Shown: in pieces, positions 1 through 8,784 of the stretch | Position numbering within the stretch: position 1 is the stretch's first letter | Layout: each line of letters opens with the position of its first letter | Virus record (IMG/VR): IMGVR_UViG_3300041809_003491 | Span: 1 to 20,627 of that record | Origin: a virus | DNA length: 20,627 nt | Direction: 5' to 3' (one strand) | The notes under the pieces: model-generated | Told to the model about the DNA's origin: nothing | The model's database searches: none | What the model saw: only the letters and a program-made list of their open reading frames with translations | Translations under genes and position numbers: made by a program

Positions 1-2796
1 CTACGCTCCCATGAACCTGGCCCGTCGAATACTGCGCTGCAGCGGTAGGGCGTACCCGATTAGGCAAAACTGGTCTAGGGCAAACAGGACCACCGATTCT
101 AGATGCGATCCCGACGCAATCTGCTGTTCTTTCTGCCACGGAGTGGTGTAATCGCTAATACCCACCAGGTGGCCGCTTTGGGAAGGCGGGAAGCCGCGCA
201 GCCCCGGCAATTGAATCGACTGCGTGGCCAGGTCTAGGTCCCGCTCCGCGGTGTATGTGAAGTTCTCCGTCTTCAGGCAGTTCAGATTCGCGGGCGTCCA
301 GTCATCGCCGGGGAAATTGATAAGTTGATTGAGCGCCGTATCGTTCACGTCCGTCGGATACAGCACTTCGAATCGCGCGTTCGGGAAGGACGAGCGCACA
401 AAATCTCGGATCGCCTGAGTAAACGCTCCGATCAAGCCTGGCAGGAAGGTGCACTCTTCTGCCAACGGTCCTGGATCGGCATATTGGTTCGGAATGATTG
501 CCATGGGTCGCCCATAAGCGGTCTCGAAGGCTGTGGTGGTGCAGGCGTCGTAGAGCGGCAAGCCCGGTTCCGTGACGACGGTTGCCGTGGGACCGGGGAA
601 ATACCACCACTCGACCTCGCCGAATTGCAGGTAGGGAACCAAGCCGGCGCCTGCCATCACGCCCGCCATGTCTGTGTGAACCTGTTGCCAGAAAGCCGTA
701 CTCTCCGGCCCAAAGTTCGTCTGCAGAGCCGGCGTCATCAGCCAGGCTGGATCGCCGTTCGGATACCTTTGTGCGATCCCCGTGGCCGGACTGTCGTCGC
801 CATTTTGCAGTTCCATGCTGAACGATGCCGTCGCGTCGATCCCGTAACCCTTCAACGCCGCAAAGAAGCTGCCGCTCCAGTCGCGGGCTGCGCGGTTGAT
901 CCGCGGCATCGAGGTGAGGTCCGTGCGCCAGAAATTCTGATTGGGGTCCGCGCAAGTGCCGTCAATTCCCCCGGCAAGCGCCGGCAAGGTCGTCTGCGCT
1001 GTAAGCGGTGTGCTGTTGTTCGCGGAATTCACCGTCGTTGCGGAGACGCTGAGGCCATTCCCTCCCGTTCCCATCGTGCGTGCGGTAACCGTGAGCGTCG
1101 CGCCCGCGGCCTGTGCCCACACGCTGTTCGAACCGGCATTGATCAACAGCGCGAAGCACGTTGCCACGCTTTCGGCGGTGTCGCCGATCAGGTTCACATG
1201 CTGCATCAGGGTCCCACCCAGGGTGACGCTGGTAATCTGGCCGAATTCCGGATTCCCTGCGAACGTGATGGCCGCCGAGGCGTATTGTTGGCCAGGCCGG
1301 CAAAGTTCATAGAACCAAAGCGCCCCCACATAGTGGTTGGCCCTGCCGCGGAATCCTAGTTTCTGAATCAGCCACGCCGTCCTCTCCGGCGCCAGGGCGA
1401 TCGAATGGTTCGTATCCCAGTCGGTTGCCAGGGTGATCGCCGGCATCGCCGCGAACTCCGGCAATTCGTTTGTGGGAACCGCGATCTCCAGAAAATCGAA
1501 ATAGAAGTAAGTTCCGGCGGCGCCGTCGTGAGTGATCCCGACGTTGTGTGATACCCCTCCGGCGAATTGACCCAACGGCACCCGAATCAGAACATCCTCG
1601 CTCGGTAACGCCAGGTTGACAGGTACAGCCGTATTCCCATCCACTTGGACCGAAACCTGCCCACCCCCGCCGGTATACCGCGTTCCCAGGTACAGGGAAT
1701 GGTCCATGCCAGCCGTGTAGCAACACCGGAGCGAAGATCCGGGCGTGGTTGTCCAGTGAATCAAACCGCCCGAATAGTTGCCTATGCCATCGCTCCACTG
1801 GCTTGGTGGCGAATACGCGATCGCGGTAGAGTCGTCTTCGATCCGTCGGCTCCCGGGTCCTGCCACCTGGTACAGCAGGTTGCTCCCCGTCACCGACCAA
1901 TTGGTCACCACCACCGAGAATTCAATCCGCTGGAAGTCGCCGGGCTGTAGATCCGCCGCCCACGTCCAGCGCATCTTTCGCACGCTGGACGAGGGGACCG
2001 GAACCAGCGTGGTGCGATCCGGGTCGATATAACCCTGGAGTGCGCTGAAATTGAGGTTCACTTGCCACTGGCTCGGTGAGGTCCCGCCGCTGAATAAGGC
2101 CCAAATCGGCGACCACGTTTCCGTTGCCGCCCCGTGTACCGTCCCGTAGACTCCGATGCGATTGGCATTTGCACCCAGGCCCGCCGTGTATGCCAGGGTG
2201 ATTTGCGTCCCGTCTGCCGACGCGCTCACGGTGCCGTCACCGAACTCGTTGATAGCTCCGGACAAGGCTGTGGCCGCGCTCTCCAGCGTGTCGCTTCCGG
2301 TCAGCAGGTAGTTGAAATGTTGATCCAGCCACGCCAGTTCGATGTAGTCGCCCCCCGTGGCCGCCCCCTGCAACTCGAACGTCACGGCGGCGGAAGCGTA
2401 TGCTCCACCGCTCGGTGTCGAGTATCCCAGCCGCGAGTCGTTGAGCGGCACGTCATACAGGTTCTCCACGCCGCCGTCTTCCGCCCAGATCCGCAGGTAC
2501 GGCCATTCCACCGTCGGGTAGAGCGTGGACTCCATCGGAATACAGTTAGTACGAACCTCCTGGTAGCTGAGTTGCACTCCGCTCAAGTCGCCGTCGGGCA
2601 GGTTGCGCAGGGTGGGATGTTCGAACACGTTGTCGCGGTTCCACTCTACTACCACCCAATCGAACTGTTCCCTCCAGGATCCCGAAACCGTGAATCCGTT
2701 GGCACTCGTCTGGCTGAGCGCCGCCGCGGCCGACGGTTGCTGAAAATAGCATTGCAGGTCCCGATCCGGCCGCAGTTTGCTAAGTTGCTCTCCCAT
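1..2796 (-). CDS. Tail fibre / tail-tip protein with TIM-barrel-like C-terminus
   Basis: A 931-residue protein of the tail tip or receptor-binding apparatus, by position as the last tail gene seen. The ATG at 2796 shares its A with the TAA of the upstream hub gene (TAATG), which suggests translational coupling; the frame stays open further upstream but only inside the hub gene. The TAG stop is bases 3-1, so the gene is complete. Residues about 1-125 are tail-tip-like. Residues about 131-238 and 504-612 are two copies of one domain, each opening with YASAA and containing a D-T-x-E-S-x-A-T segment. Between them, about 320-440, is a beta-rich jelly-roll-like stretch. From about 450 to the end the alternation of strands and helices looks like a TIM barrel: ITLATDWD, then VGALWFYEL, then YLQFGEVEWWYF with E727 and E729, LKTENF with E844, and VVLFALDQF. 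The second repeat domain sits inside this barrel. A glycosidase activity is possible but inferred only from this pattern. Confidence 0.75.
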   Translation of the reverse strand: MGEQLSKLRPDRDLQCYFQQPSAAAALSQTSANGFTVSGSWREQFDWVVVEWNRDNVFEHPTLRNLPDGDLSGVQLSYQEVRTNCIPMESTLYPTVEWPYLRIWAEDGGVENLYDVPLNDSRLGYSTPSGGAYASAAVTFELQGAATGGDYIELAWLDQHFNYLLTGSDTLESAATALSGAINEFGDGTVSASADGTQITLAYTAGLGANANRIGVYGTVHGAATETWSPIWALFSGGTSPSQWQVNLNFSALQGYIDPDRTTLVPVPSSSVRKMRWTWAADLQPGDFQRIEFSVVVTNWSVTGSNLLYQVAGPGSRRIEDDSTAIAYSPPSQWSDGIGNYSGGLIHWTTTPGSSLRCCYTAGMDHSLYLGTRYTGGGGQVSVQVDGNTAVPVNLALPSEDVLIRVPLGQFAGGVSHNVGITHDGAAGTYFYFDFLEIAVPTNELPEFAAMPAITLATDWDTNHSIALAPERTAWLIQKLGFRGRANHYVGALWFYELCRPGQQYASAAITFAGNPEFGQITSVTLGGTLMQHVNLIGDTAESVATCFALLINAGSNSVWAQAAGATLTVTARTMGTGGNGLSVSATTVNSANNSTPLTAQTTLPALAGGIDGTCADPNQNFWRTDLTSMPRINRAARDWSGSFFAALKGYGIDATASFSMELQNGDDSPATGIAQRYPNGDPAWLMTPALQTNFGPESTAFWQQVHTDMAGVMAGAGLVPYLQFGEVEWWYFPGPTATVVTEPGLPLYDACTTTAFETAYGRPMAIIPNQYADPGPLAEECTFLPGLIGAFTQAIRDFVRSSFPNARFEVLYPTDVNDTALNQLINFPGDDWTPANLNCLKTENFTYTAERDLDLATQSIQLPGLRGFPPSQSGHLVGISDYTTPWQKEQQIASGSHLESVVLFALDQFCLIGYALPLQRSIRRARFMGA

Positions 2797-5700
2797 TAGA
2801 GTCGGATAATCACCGTGAGGTCTGCCCCGGGAGCGGTCTGGCCTACCGACAGCACCGCCACTGTCAACTGCCCCATCTCCGGCAGTGGCGGCAGTGTGCT
2901 GCCGAGGATGCTGCTCGAAGAGATCGTTCCGGGTCCGAAAGTCACTGTGCCATACAACGCGCCGTTGAGGTTGATTTGCACCTGCACTTGAGCGTCGGCC
3001 GCCGTCCCTAAAACGGCAAACACGTCCCGCACCGAGTGGGCCGTCTCCACCACCAGCGGCGGCGCTACCGATTGCTCCACCGCCAGGAACCCATCCACTT
3101 GAATTGCATACTGCCCCCCCGAAAGAGTGCGCAGGCCACTGTCGACGTTGTGCGTCATATTTATGCCTGCCACCGGACTGTTCCCCATTTCGTTCGTCAC
3201 GAACAGTTCGGCGCTGCCCACGCGGACGTCCGGCAGGAAAATCGGATAGCTCCAACTCCCGCTGTAAGGGCTGCCGAAGAACCCGCTGGGAAATGGCACG
3301 ATCGTGGTCTGGTTCGCCAGGTGGTACACCGGCGTCGCAGCCGCGTGACTTGCCGCCGTGCTGCCATTCACGCCCCGCGCTACGCTGTACTGCGCGCCGC
3401 TGTTGGTTACCGCCGACACACTAAGAATCTCGCCATCGATTTCGAGGACGCTTCCCACCTGCCCCGGGCCCGCGGCATTCAGCGTGAGGGTCTGATCGCC
3501 CGCCGTCATGGCGCTTGCCAGCAGAGTCGTCGGTGTTCCCAGCAGCTCGTTCCAATAATGCAGGGTAAGTGTGCCCGACGAGACGGAATTCGTGTTCGTC
3601 AGGTCTGTGAACGAGACGCCGCTCAACACCACCGTGCCGCCGCCGACCCCCGGCCCCAGCCCGAAGAACGGTTGCGGCGGCACTTGTGTGTCCGCCCCAC
3701 CCGATCCCCCGATCGTCCATCGCGTCACCGTCGAAAGCTCCGGTGAACATTCGACGTTATTGACGTTGGCCGCGCGGCCGGTAATCTGCACAGCCTCGCC
3801 CGCCCGGTTTGGAATCGCAAACTGCACCGGGCTGCTCTCCGTGACGGCGCCGAAGTGCCAGCCTGCTTCGGCAACCGTGAAGAAACTCGCCGCGTCCGGT
3901 TCCACCACCCACGTCGAAACCGTTATTGTGGTCGCATCGTTGGACAGAATACTCTGTTCCTGGCCGGCTCCTGTGCCGCGCGTAATCCGCAGCGTCAGGC
4001 CCTCGTAACCGTTCACTGCCATCTGCAATGTTCCATTTCCGACCATTGTAGGTGAGTGCGTTGTGACGCCGACCTCCGGCTGCAGCTCCTGTCGCCAATA
4101 GAAATTGGCATGGTCGAAATTCGGATCCGCCGGCGGGATCACTTGGTTCGCCAGTCCCGCATCCGTGAAACTGGCCGCGACCGCCTGATTGGACGCAACT
4201 CGCAACAGCAGCGCCGGCGAGCTTCCACGATATATGTTGAATCCGGTGGTTCCTGCCGCAAAGCTTAGCCCCGTCAACGTTACGGTGCTTCCGTCGCTTT
4301 CAACGGATGCTCTCACCGTGAAGGAGAGCGCGCTTTCATCCCCGGCGCTGTTTTTCGCGGAAACGGCGTAGTAAAGTATCTGGCCGCCCGTGATAGTGCC
4401 GCCCGTCCCGATCGTCGGAGACACGCTCACCAGCGGAATGCCGGGGCCGCCGCTCGTAACTTTCGCCGGTGGAATGTAACTCACCGTCACGCTGGTCTCG
4501 ATCGTGCCGTCGCTGTTGCTAGCGGCAGTCTCGACTATTCCAAATTGGATGTTTCCGTTTGCGTCGGTCACGCTTCCCATCAGCGGACTCGGCAGTCCCA
4601 CCCCGGAATTGTTTCGAGTCACGACACCCGTGGGCGATGTTACCTGTCCGTTGGTGTCGGCGTACCACGCATCGTCGTGGATCTGGGCTGTGATCGTCGC
4701 CGTTCTGTAGTTAGTTGCCGGTGAGATCTTCAGCACTCGAAATGCCTGCCGGGTAAAGCCCTCTTTCAGGTAAGTCACCGTGATGATGTCGCCCGGCGAC
4801 ACGCCGAAGGCTTGCACACTGGTCTGGAATTGGATGTAGGTGTTTCCGAGAATCGACTTATCGAGGTTGAATTTCAGGGTCCGCGCCGCTTGGTCGTACT
4901 GCGGCAGCCCCAGCGCCATCAAGGTGGCGGAAGTGATTTGCCCAGTCAGCGCTATGTCGTCCGAGTCCACCATTTCGTAGCTGTCTTGCTGGTAGCCGTT
5001 GAGCCCGTCTTGAAACTCCACCGACATGTCGTTCGGCGTGTCGGCGATGCTGCGCGATGTCAGCACCACGCTCGCCGCTCCGTTCGCTGTTCGCAGGATC
5101 CCCGAGAACCCGTTGCTGCCATCCCCGAATTCATAACTCGGCCATCCGCCGTTCAGCGTCTCGGTGCTGTTGGACCATGGCTGCTGGGAGGGCCTCTCCA
5201 ACGCAATTGTGTTTTCGACCTGCGCTCGCAGAACTCCGCCCGGCCCATAGGTCAGGTACATTCGCGCGCAGTTGCGAATGCCCCTGACTACGTCTCCCGC
5301 ACTCCGCCGGTTCTGCAAAAGCAGATTGCATTGAAACCGCGGCAGCGTGATTGGGTTCCCGTTCGGATCCACCGCCGCGATCGTCTCGTCGCAGTATGCC
5401 GCGGCCGCCGCGAAGCTCGTCATGTCGATCTCTGCCGCCGTCCACCCGCTCCTTCGCAACACGTCCAGCAGAATCCACGCCGGATTGCTCGAGAACTGGT
5501 CGCTGATATACGTCCCATCCGTTCCGTAGACCGGTACCAGCAAACCCTGCACCAACACTTCCACGCTCGGTAGCGACGTGCCGTTGTTCAACTGATTTGG
5601 AACCACCACCGAGAGATATGCCATGCTGCCGTACGGATCGCCCGCTGGCGCTCCGCTGGCATTCGTGAAGTTGGGGTCGAACGCGCCGTCCCGCGTCCCT

Positions 5701-6674
5701 AGTGTTTCAACGTTGTACCAACCCGTGCCGGTCATGTTGGTGCCGGTTACCCCCAGCGGGATTTGTACGTCGTTCACCAGAACTGTCAGCACGCCCTGGA
5801 TCTGGCCGATACCCAGCAGCACCTCCATCCGCGTCAGGTTGCCGTCGTTGCGCGCAAACACTACCTTGGGCGACTGCCAAACGGTGCCGTAAATCATCGG
5901 CACATAGTCGTTGTAGAGCGCTTGGTTCACCGAAACCGCCGCCGTGGACGAGCTCTTTCCGTAGGCGCGGACCATGATTGCCGGCGGCACGAACTCCAAT
6001 CCGCCGAAGCGGGCGAGCATACCCCGCGCCTGGCAATCGGTGCGCACATACCCACACGAAGTAAATGGCGCTATTCCGTTCAGATTCCCCGTTCCGCCGG
6101 AAAGTCCGGCTGAATATCCGCATCGGTAATACCGGGAGTACTTGCCGTTGACTCCGCCGTTCACCGCTTCCGCCATCTGGGCTGCCGTGGTCGGAAACTG
6201 CCACGGGCACTGCCGCTCGATGCGTACCTGGGGCAGAAACACCCTCTGCAGGCTCATGCGATTGAGGGCCGTCAGGCGAAACGTGGATTCGTCGCTCCGG
6301 TCCGGTGGATTGCACACTCCCTGGAACACCACCGTGGTGTCCGTCAGAGGTACGTTGTTCCGCAGATCGTAGAACAGTACGCTCGCCGTGAGTTGCGCAC
6401 CCTTCCAGCCTACCGAGCGTTCCACCTCCGAAAAGTGCGAGTCGGCGTTGGCCAGCAGAATCGAGATCTGCGGGCTGCCGTCGATTCCCTGGTCGGAAGC
6501 CGTCTGGATATCGAAAGCGCTGTGCTGCATCACGCGCGCCGCGTACGCATTCCCGCCCGCCGTCACACCATGCGTGCACCAGTGTTCCACCTCCCCGCTG
6601 GACAACACGCAGTCGAATATGATCAGCGGCGTATCCGTCACCGGCTGCCCTTTCAGATCAGAGATGGCTTGCAT
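2796..6674 (-). CDS. Tail-tip hub protein: gpL-like iron-sulfur domain fused to a central hub/fibre (gpJ-like)
   Basis: A 1292-residue protein that should form the central tail tip. Residues 1 to about 240 resemble lambda gpL and DUF2163-type tail proteins; C156, C185, C207 and C214 are followed by RFGG at 222-225. The last two spacings (x21, x6) are close to those I recall for the 4Fe-4S ligands of lambda gpL. The middle (about 400-690) resembles gpJ-type hubs, with GDIITVTY followed by FRVLKIS and a D-D-A-W-Y motif. About 750-850 is an FN3/Ig-like domain (ILYYAVSAKNSAGDES, then FNIYRGSS). A segment near 1080 (DGEILSVSAV, then SVARGVNGS) is a type common in phage tail proteins. The ATG overlaps the end of the preceding gene by 17 bp and has only a weak GGTGA upstream. 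The stop overlaps the next start. Other phages usually encode gpL- and gpJ-like proteins separately. Confidence 0.82.
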   Translation of the reverse strand: MQAISDLKGQPVTDTPLIIFDCVLSSGEVEHWCTHGVTAGGNAYAARVMQHSAFDIQTASDQGIDGSPQISILLANADSHFSEVERSVGWKGAQLTASVLFYDLRNNVPLTDTTVVFQGVCNPPDRSDESTFRLTALNRMSLQRVFLPQVRIERQCPWQFPTTAAQMAEAVNGGVNGKYSRYYRCGYSAGLSGGTGNLNGIAPFTSCGYVRTDCQARGMLARFGGLEFVPPAIMVRAYGKSSSTAAVSVNQALYNDYVPMIYGTVWQSPKVVFARNDGNLTRMEVLLGIGQIQGVLTVLVNDVQIPLGVTGTNMTGTGWYNVETLGTRDGAFDPNFTNASGAPAGDPYGSMAYLSVVVPNQLNNGTSLPSVEVLVQGLLVPVYGTDGTYISDQFSSNPAWILLDVLRRSGWTAAEIDMTSFAAAAAYCDETIAAVDPNGNPITLPRFQCNLLLQNRRSAGDVVRGIRNCARMYLTYGPGGVLRAQVENTIALERPSQQPWSNSTETLNGGWPSYEFGDGSNGFSGILRTANGAASVVLTSRSIADTPNDMSVEFQDGLNGYQQDSYEMVDSDDIALTGQITSATLMALGLPQYDQAARTLKFNLDKSILGNTYIQFQTSVQAFGVSPGDIITVTYLKEGFTRQAFRVLKISPATNYRTATITAQIHDDAWYADTNGQVTSPTGVVTRNNSGVGLPSPLMGSVTDANGNIQFGIVETAASNSDGTIETSVTVSYIPPAKVTSGGPGIPLVSVSPTIGTGGTITGGQILYYAVSAKNSAGDESALSFTVRASVESDGSTVTLTGLSFAAGTTGFNIYRGSSPALLLRVASNQAVAASFTDAGLANQVIPPADPNFDHANFYWRQELQPEVGVTTHSPTMVGNGTLQMAVNGYEGLTLRITRGTGAGQEQSILSNDATTITVSTWVVEPDAASFFTVAEAGWHFGAVTESSPVQFAIPNRAGEAVQITGRAANVNNVECSPELSTVTRWTIGGSGGADTQVPPQPFFGLGPGVGGGTVVLSGVSFTDLTNTNSVSSGTLTLHYWNELLGTPTTLLASAMTAGDQTLTLNAAGPGQVGSVLEIDGEILSVSAVTNSGAQYSVARGVNGSTAASHAAATPVYHLANQTTIVPFPSGFFGSPYSGSWSYPIFLPDVRVGSAELFVTNEMGNSPVAGINMTHNVDSGLRTLSGGQYAIQVDGFLAVEQSVAPPLVVETAHSVRDVFAVLGTAADAQVQVQINLNGALYGTVTFGPGTISSSSILGSTLPPLPEMGQLTVAVLSVGQTAPGADLTVIIRL

Positions 6675-7440
6675 GGAAAATGTTCACCGTCGCCGAATGG
6701 CGATTCACGTCCATCGTCGTAAAGCAGAGCGCGTCGTCGCGCAGCCGTGCGTTCTCGTAACAGCCGCCGCTCGTGCTTGCCATGTAAAGGGAAGGAACGG
6801 CCTGTGGCTCCACCTGCAAGCCGTACACCTCGATCGCTGAGCCTGGCCCCACCTCTACTCCGAAAGTGACCGACGACGCTGAGGCATCCGCGGTTCCCGT
6901 ACACACCATCCTTCCCCAGTTCGCGCCGGCGATCTGCGGGTAGCGATTGCTCCCGATGACTAACGTCACCGTCGCCGGAGTCGCCGACTTTGCATATACG
7001 CTGAAACAGTACACATACCCGCCAGGCGCCGCCACCGTTTGCGATAAGTCTTGCGCTGCCGTCCCGGAGTTCACTATGTTCCAGGCATTGGTCCCGCCCG
7101 CCGGGTCCGCCATTCCTCCGGTGTTGGCGAGGAACGGTCCGCTATCCCAAACCGCGTTGCTCAGGTCGTTGCTCCACGCCAGCAGGTTCCCCATCGGATC
7201 CAGAAACGTGAAGTTATTGAGCGTACCCTCGGCGGCGGAGAAAAACTGCTGTAAAGCCGTTAATTCGGCGTCGCTCAGCGCAACGTAGTTCAGTTGCCAC
7301 TCTACCGTTTCCGCCCCCGGATCTCCCCCTTTGATGGCCGTACCGTCCGCCGCTGTGTTGACTAACGTTCGCAGTGTGTGGCGCCGTTGGACCGGAAACT
7401 GGCTCATTGCTCCGGTGGCAAGTTGTGGATATACCAGCAT
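6658..7440 (-). CDS. Distal-tail-like protein with added carbohydrate-binding-like domain
   Basis: A 260-residue protein. The first ~85 residues are paralogous to the preceding gene product: both begin with PQL-x-TGA, have a W-Q-L-N or W-V-I-N strand, then a helix (SDAELTALQQFF against DESEMAAFEQFF) and F-L/T-D-P. This matches the position and style of DUF2460-like distal tail proteins that join the tube to the hub. Residues about 90-235 form a beta-sandwich-like module with YCFSVYAKS, W-x-R-M-V and AIEVYGLQVE. That pattern is common in carbohydrate-binding modules carried by phage tail proteins. The start has GGAG seven bases upstream and lies 3 bp after the previous stop. The end overlaps the hub gene by 17 bp. 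The distal-tail assignment is by position and architecture; sugar binding is inference. Confidence 0.7.
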   Translation of the reverse strand: MLVYPQLATGAMSQFPVQRRHTLRTLVNTAADGTAIKGGDPGAETVEWQLNYVALSDAELTALQQFFSAAEGTLNNFTFLDPMGNLLAWSNDLSNAVWDSGPFLANTGGMADPAGGTNAWNIVNSGTAAQDLSQTVAAPGGYVYCFSVYAKSATPATVTLVIGSNRYPQIAGANWGRMVCTGTADASASSVTFGVEVGPGSAIEVYGLQVEPQAVPSLYMASTSGGCYENARLRDDALCFTTMDVNRHSATVNIFHASHL

Positions 7441-7443
7441 TGG

Positions 7444-7803
7444 TTAACTCCGGTTTTCTATTACCGTCAGCGACGTCTTACCGCTCATCTCCGCCAGCGA
7501 GCTCAAGGACAGTTCATCGCTGGCGAGGCTGCAGCTCGCATACTGGGTTCCGTCCCAGGGGTCCGTGAACGCAAAGCTTCCCAGCCTTCCCTGATTGTTC
7601 TGAAAGAACTGTTCGAACGCCGCCATCTCGCTCTCGTCCAATTCGGTCAAGTTGATTACCCATTGGTGCAGGGGGCCGGCCGAGTCGCGATACCGTTGCT
7701 CGGTTCCGTCCAGGAATCGCATCGTCTGGTTCTGATACCGAAGGGCCTTGGTGGCCGGATACTGCGCTACCGCGCCCGTCTTCAGTTGGGGAAGTGTGGC
7801 CAT
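7444..7803 (-). CDS. Distal-tail-like protein, short paralogue (DUF2460-like)
   Basis: A 119-residue protein that would act at the junction between tail tube and tail tip. The sequence reads as one small beta-rich domain: the N-terminal PQLKTGAVAQYP is followed by a strand with W-V-I-N-L, a helix (DESEMAAFEQFFQNNQG) and F-x-F-T-D-P-W-D-G-T, then a C-terminal strand pair (SCSLASDELSL). The FTDPWDGT element resembles members of the DUF2460/distal-tail type. The next gene contains the same fold at its N-terminus, so the two are tandem duplicates. The ATG lies one base after the TGA of the upstream gene. The assignment rests on gene order (after the tape-measure slot, before the gpL-like gene) and on the paralogy; an alternative is a minor tail protein of lambda gpM type. 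Confidence 0.68.
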   Translation of the reverse strand: MATLPQLKTGAVAQYPATKALRYQNQTMRFLDGTEQRYRDSAGPLHQWVINLTELDESEMAAFEQFFQNNQGRLGSFAFTDPWDGTQYASCSLASDELSLSSLAEMSGKTSLTVIENRS

Positions 7804-7804
7804 G

Positions 7805-8443
7805 TCAGAGGTCGCTCACCACGTCATTCAGGGAACTCAGGTTCAACATCGCCGAACGCACCGCCTGCGCGATGTCGCTGCTGTGGTCCATGAACCATTG
7901 CGGATCGCCGGGTTGTGGTGTATTCTGCGCCGGCTTGGTCTGCGGCGGCGCGTCCAACTGGCTGGCGCTGGGCGTCGCGACATTCGTCGGCGCCATCGTG
8001 CCCAGCAGTGCGTTCGTCTGCGTTGCCGCCCCGGCCCGCGGCATGCCCGATTGGTCGAAGCCGTCTGTTCCGGTGGCCTCGCTGCTGATGTCGCCTTCGA
8101 ATTGAATGGAGTCCGGCATGGCGTACTTAGTAAGTACGTTTGTCGCGGCCTGGCCTCCCTCGAGAAGCCCGATGATCCCTATGATCATCGGCAGCAGGCC
8201 GCCCTCGCTCTCCATTACCGTTTTCGCGACGGCCTCCGCGGTGATGCCGGTGTTGCCCGTGGGGGTGGTGTACGGCACGATTGGGTTGGGGTCCCCTTTC
8301 GGCGCCGTGTCGGTGCTTCCCCCGCTGCCCCCGGCCGCCCCCGTAATGCTATAGGCTTCTGCTCCCAGGTTGTCCGCGCTTCCCTGGTTCCTGGCGGCCT
8401 CGGCGAAAAGCCGCAGTAGTTGCTCTTGTGTGGTGTCGGACAT
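7805..8443 (-). CDS. Short protein in the tape-measure position
   Basis: A 212-residue protein between the chaperone/small-gene block and the distal tail genes, where long-tailed phages encode the tape-measure protein. Residues about 75-105 hold a hydrophobic stretch (GGLLPMIIGIIGLLEGG). The C-terminus (WFMDHSSDIAQAVRSAMLN, then a serine/leucine-rich tail) looks to me like the end of tape-measure proteins. The N-terminal 70 and the central region are rich in G, S, T, P and A and probably flexible. At 212 residues it is far shorter than usual tape measures, which run to many hundreds of residues. It is therefore either a minimal or reduced tape measure, or a different tail-initiation protein. 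The start lies 2 bp after the previous stop and the end 1 bp before the next ATG. Confidence 0.6.
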   Translation of the reverse strand: MSDTTQEQLLRLFAEAARNQGSADNLGAEAYSITGAAGGSGGSTDTAPKGDPNPIVPYTTPTGNTGITAEAVAKTVMESEGGLLPMIIGIIGLLEGGQAATNVLTKYAMPDSIQFEGDISSEATGTDGFDQSGMPRAGAATQTNALLGTMAPTNVATPSASQLDAPPQTKPAQNTPQPGDPQWFMDHSSDIAQAVRSAMLNLSSLNDVVSDL

Positions 8444-8445
8444 AC

Positions 8446-8784
8446 TTACGTTTCAAAGGTGGTGAGGACTGCGGCCGACGCCAGGGTCCGGAGCGTTGGC
8501 GGCACTCCGGGCGGCGCTGGCTCGCCTGGCTGAAATTCGTTGAGCATGTGGTCGGAGTGCTCCTGGCTGATTTGGTCGCTGCCGATCAGCGCCCATCTCG
8601 TGCACCCCGGCCAGTACAGCCTGGCGCACGCCAACTGGTAGCTGAATGACGCTTCCGTGTGGTCGGTGAGCACGAATGCGGGCGCCGTCGTGGCTGGTGT
8701 GGCGTCTGCCGGCCTGATGCCGATGTATGCGTGGTCTTCGCTGCTGAGTGCGTGCACGATCGCGCTATTCTCGGTGGGTGTCAT
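8446..8784 (-). CDS. Hypothetical phage protein
   Basis: A 112-residue protein that I do not recognise. It has a folded-looking core (about 15-75) with SYQLACARLYWPGCTRWALI, including two cysteines and several aromatic residues, then a proline-rich linker (PGEPAPPGVPP) and a short hydrophobic end. There is no signal peptide or clear membrane helix. The ATG overlaps the TGA of the upstream mini-gene (ATGA), and the stop lies 2 bp before the next ATG, so it is translated as part of the tail operon. By position it may be a tail minor component or assembly factor, but the sequence does not say which. Confidence 0.6.
   Translation of the reverse strand: MTPTENSAIVHALSSEDHAYIGIRPADATPATTAPAFVLTDHTEASFSYQLACARLYWPGCTRWALIGSDQISQEHSDHMLNEFQPGEPAPPGVPPTLRTLASAAVLTTFET

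Noticed and set aside
2797-3255. N-terminal extension of the fibre gene reading frame up to 3255
   Set aside because: It lies wholly within the hub gene in another frame, its sequence is arginine/glycine-rich like a shadow frame, and the ATG at 2796 in a TAATG overlap is the natural start.
5707-6579. 290-residue minus-strand frame inside the hub gene, and similar long overlapping frames (for example 12448-13314 and 17378-18361)
   Set aside because: They are rich in R, G and H as expected of shadow frames in GC-rich DNA, and the overlapped frames carry recognisable protein motifs.
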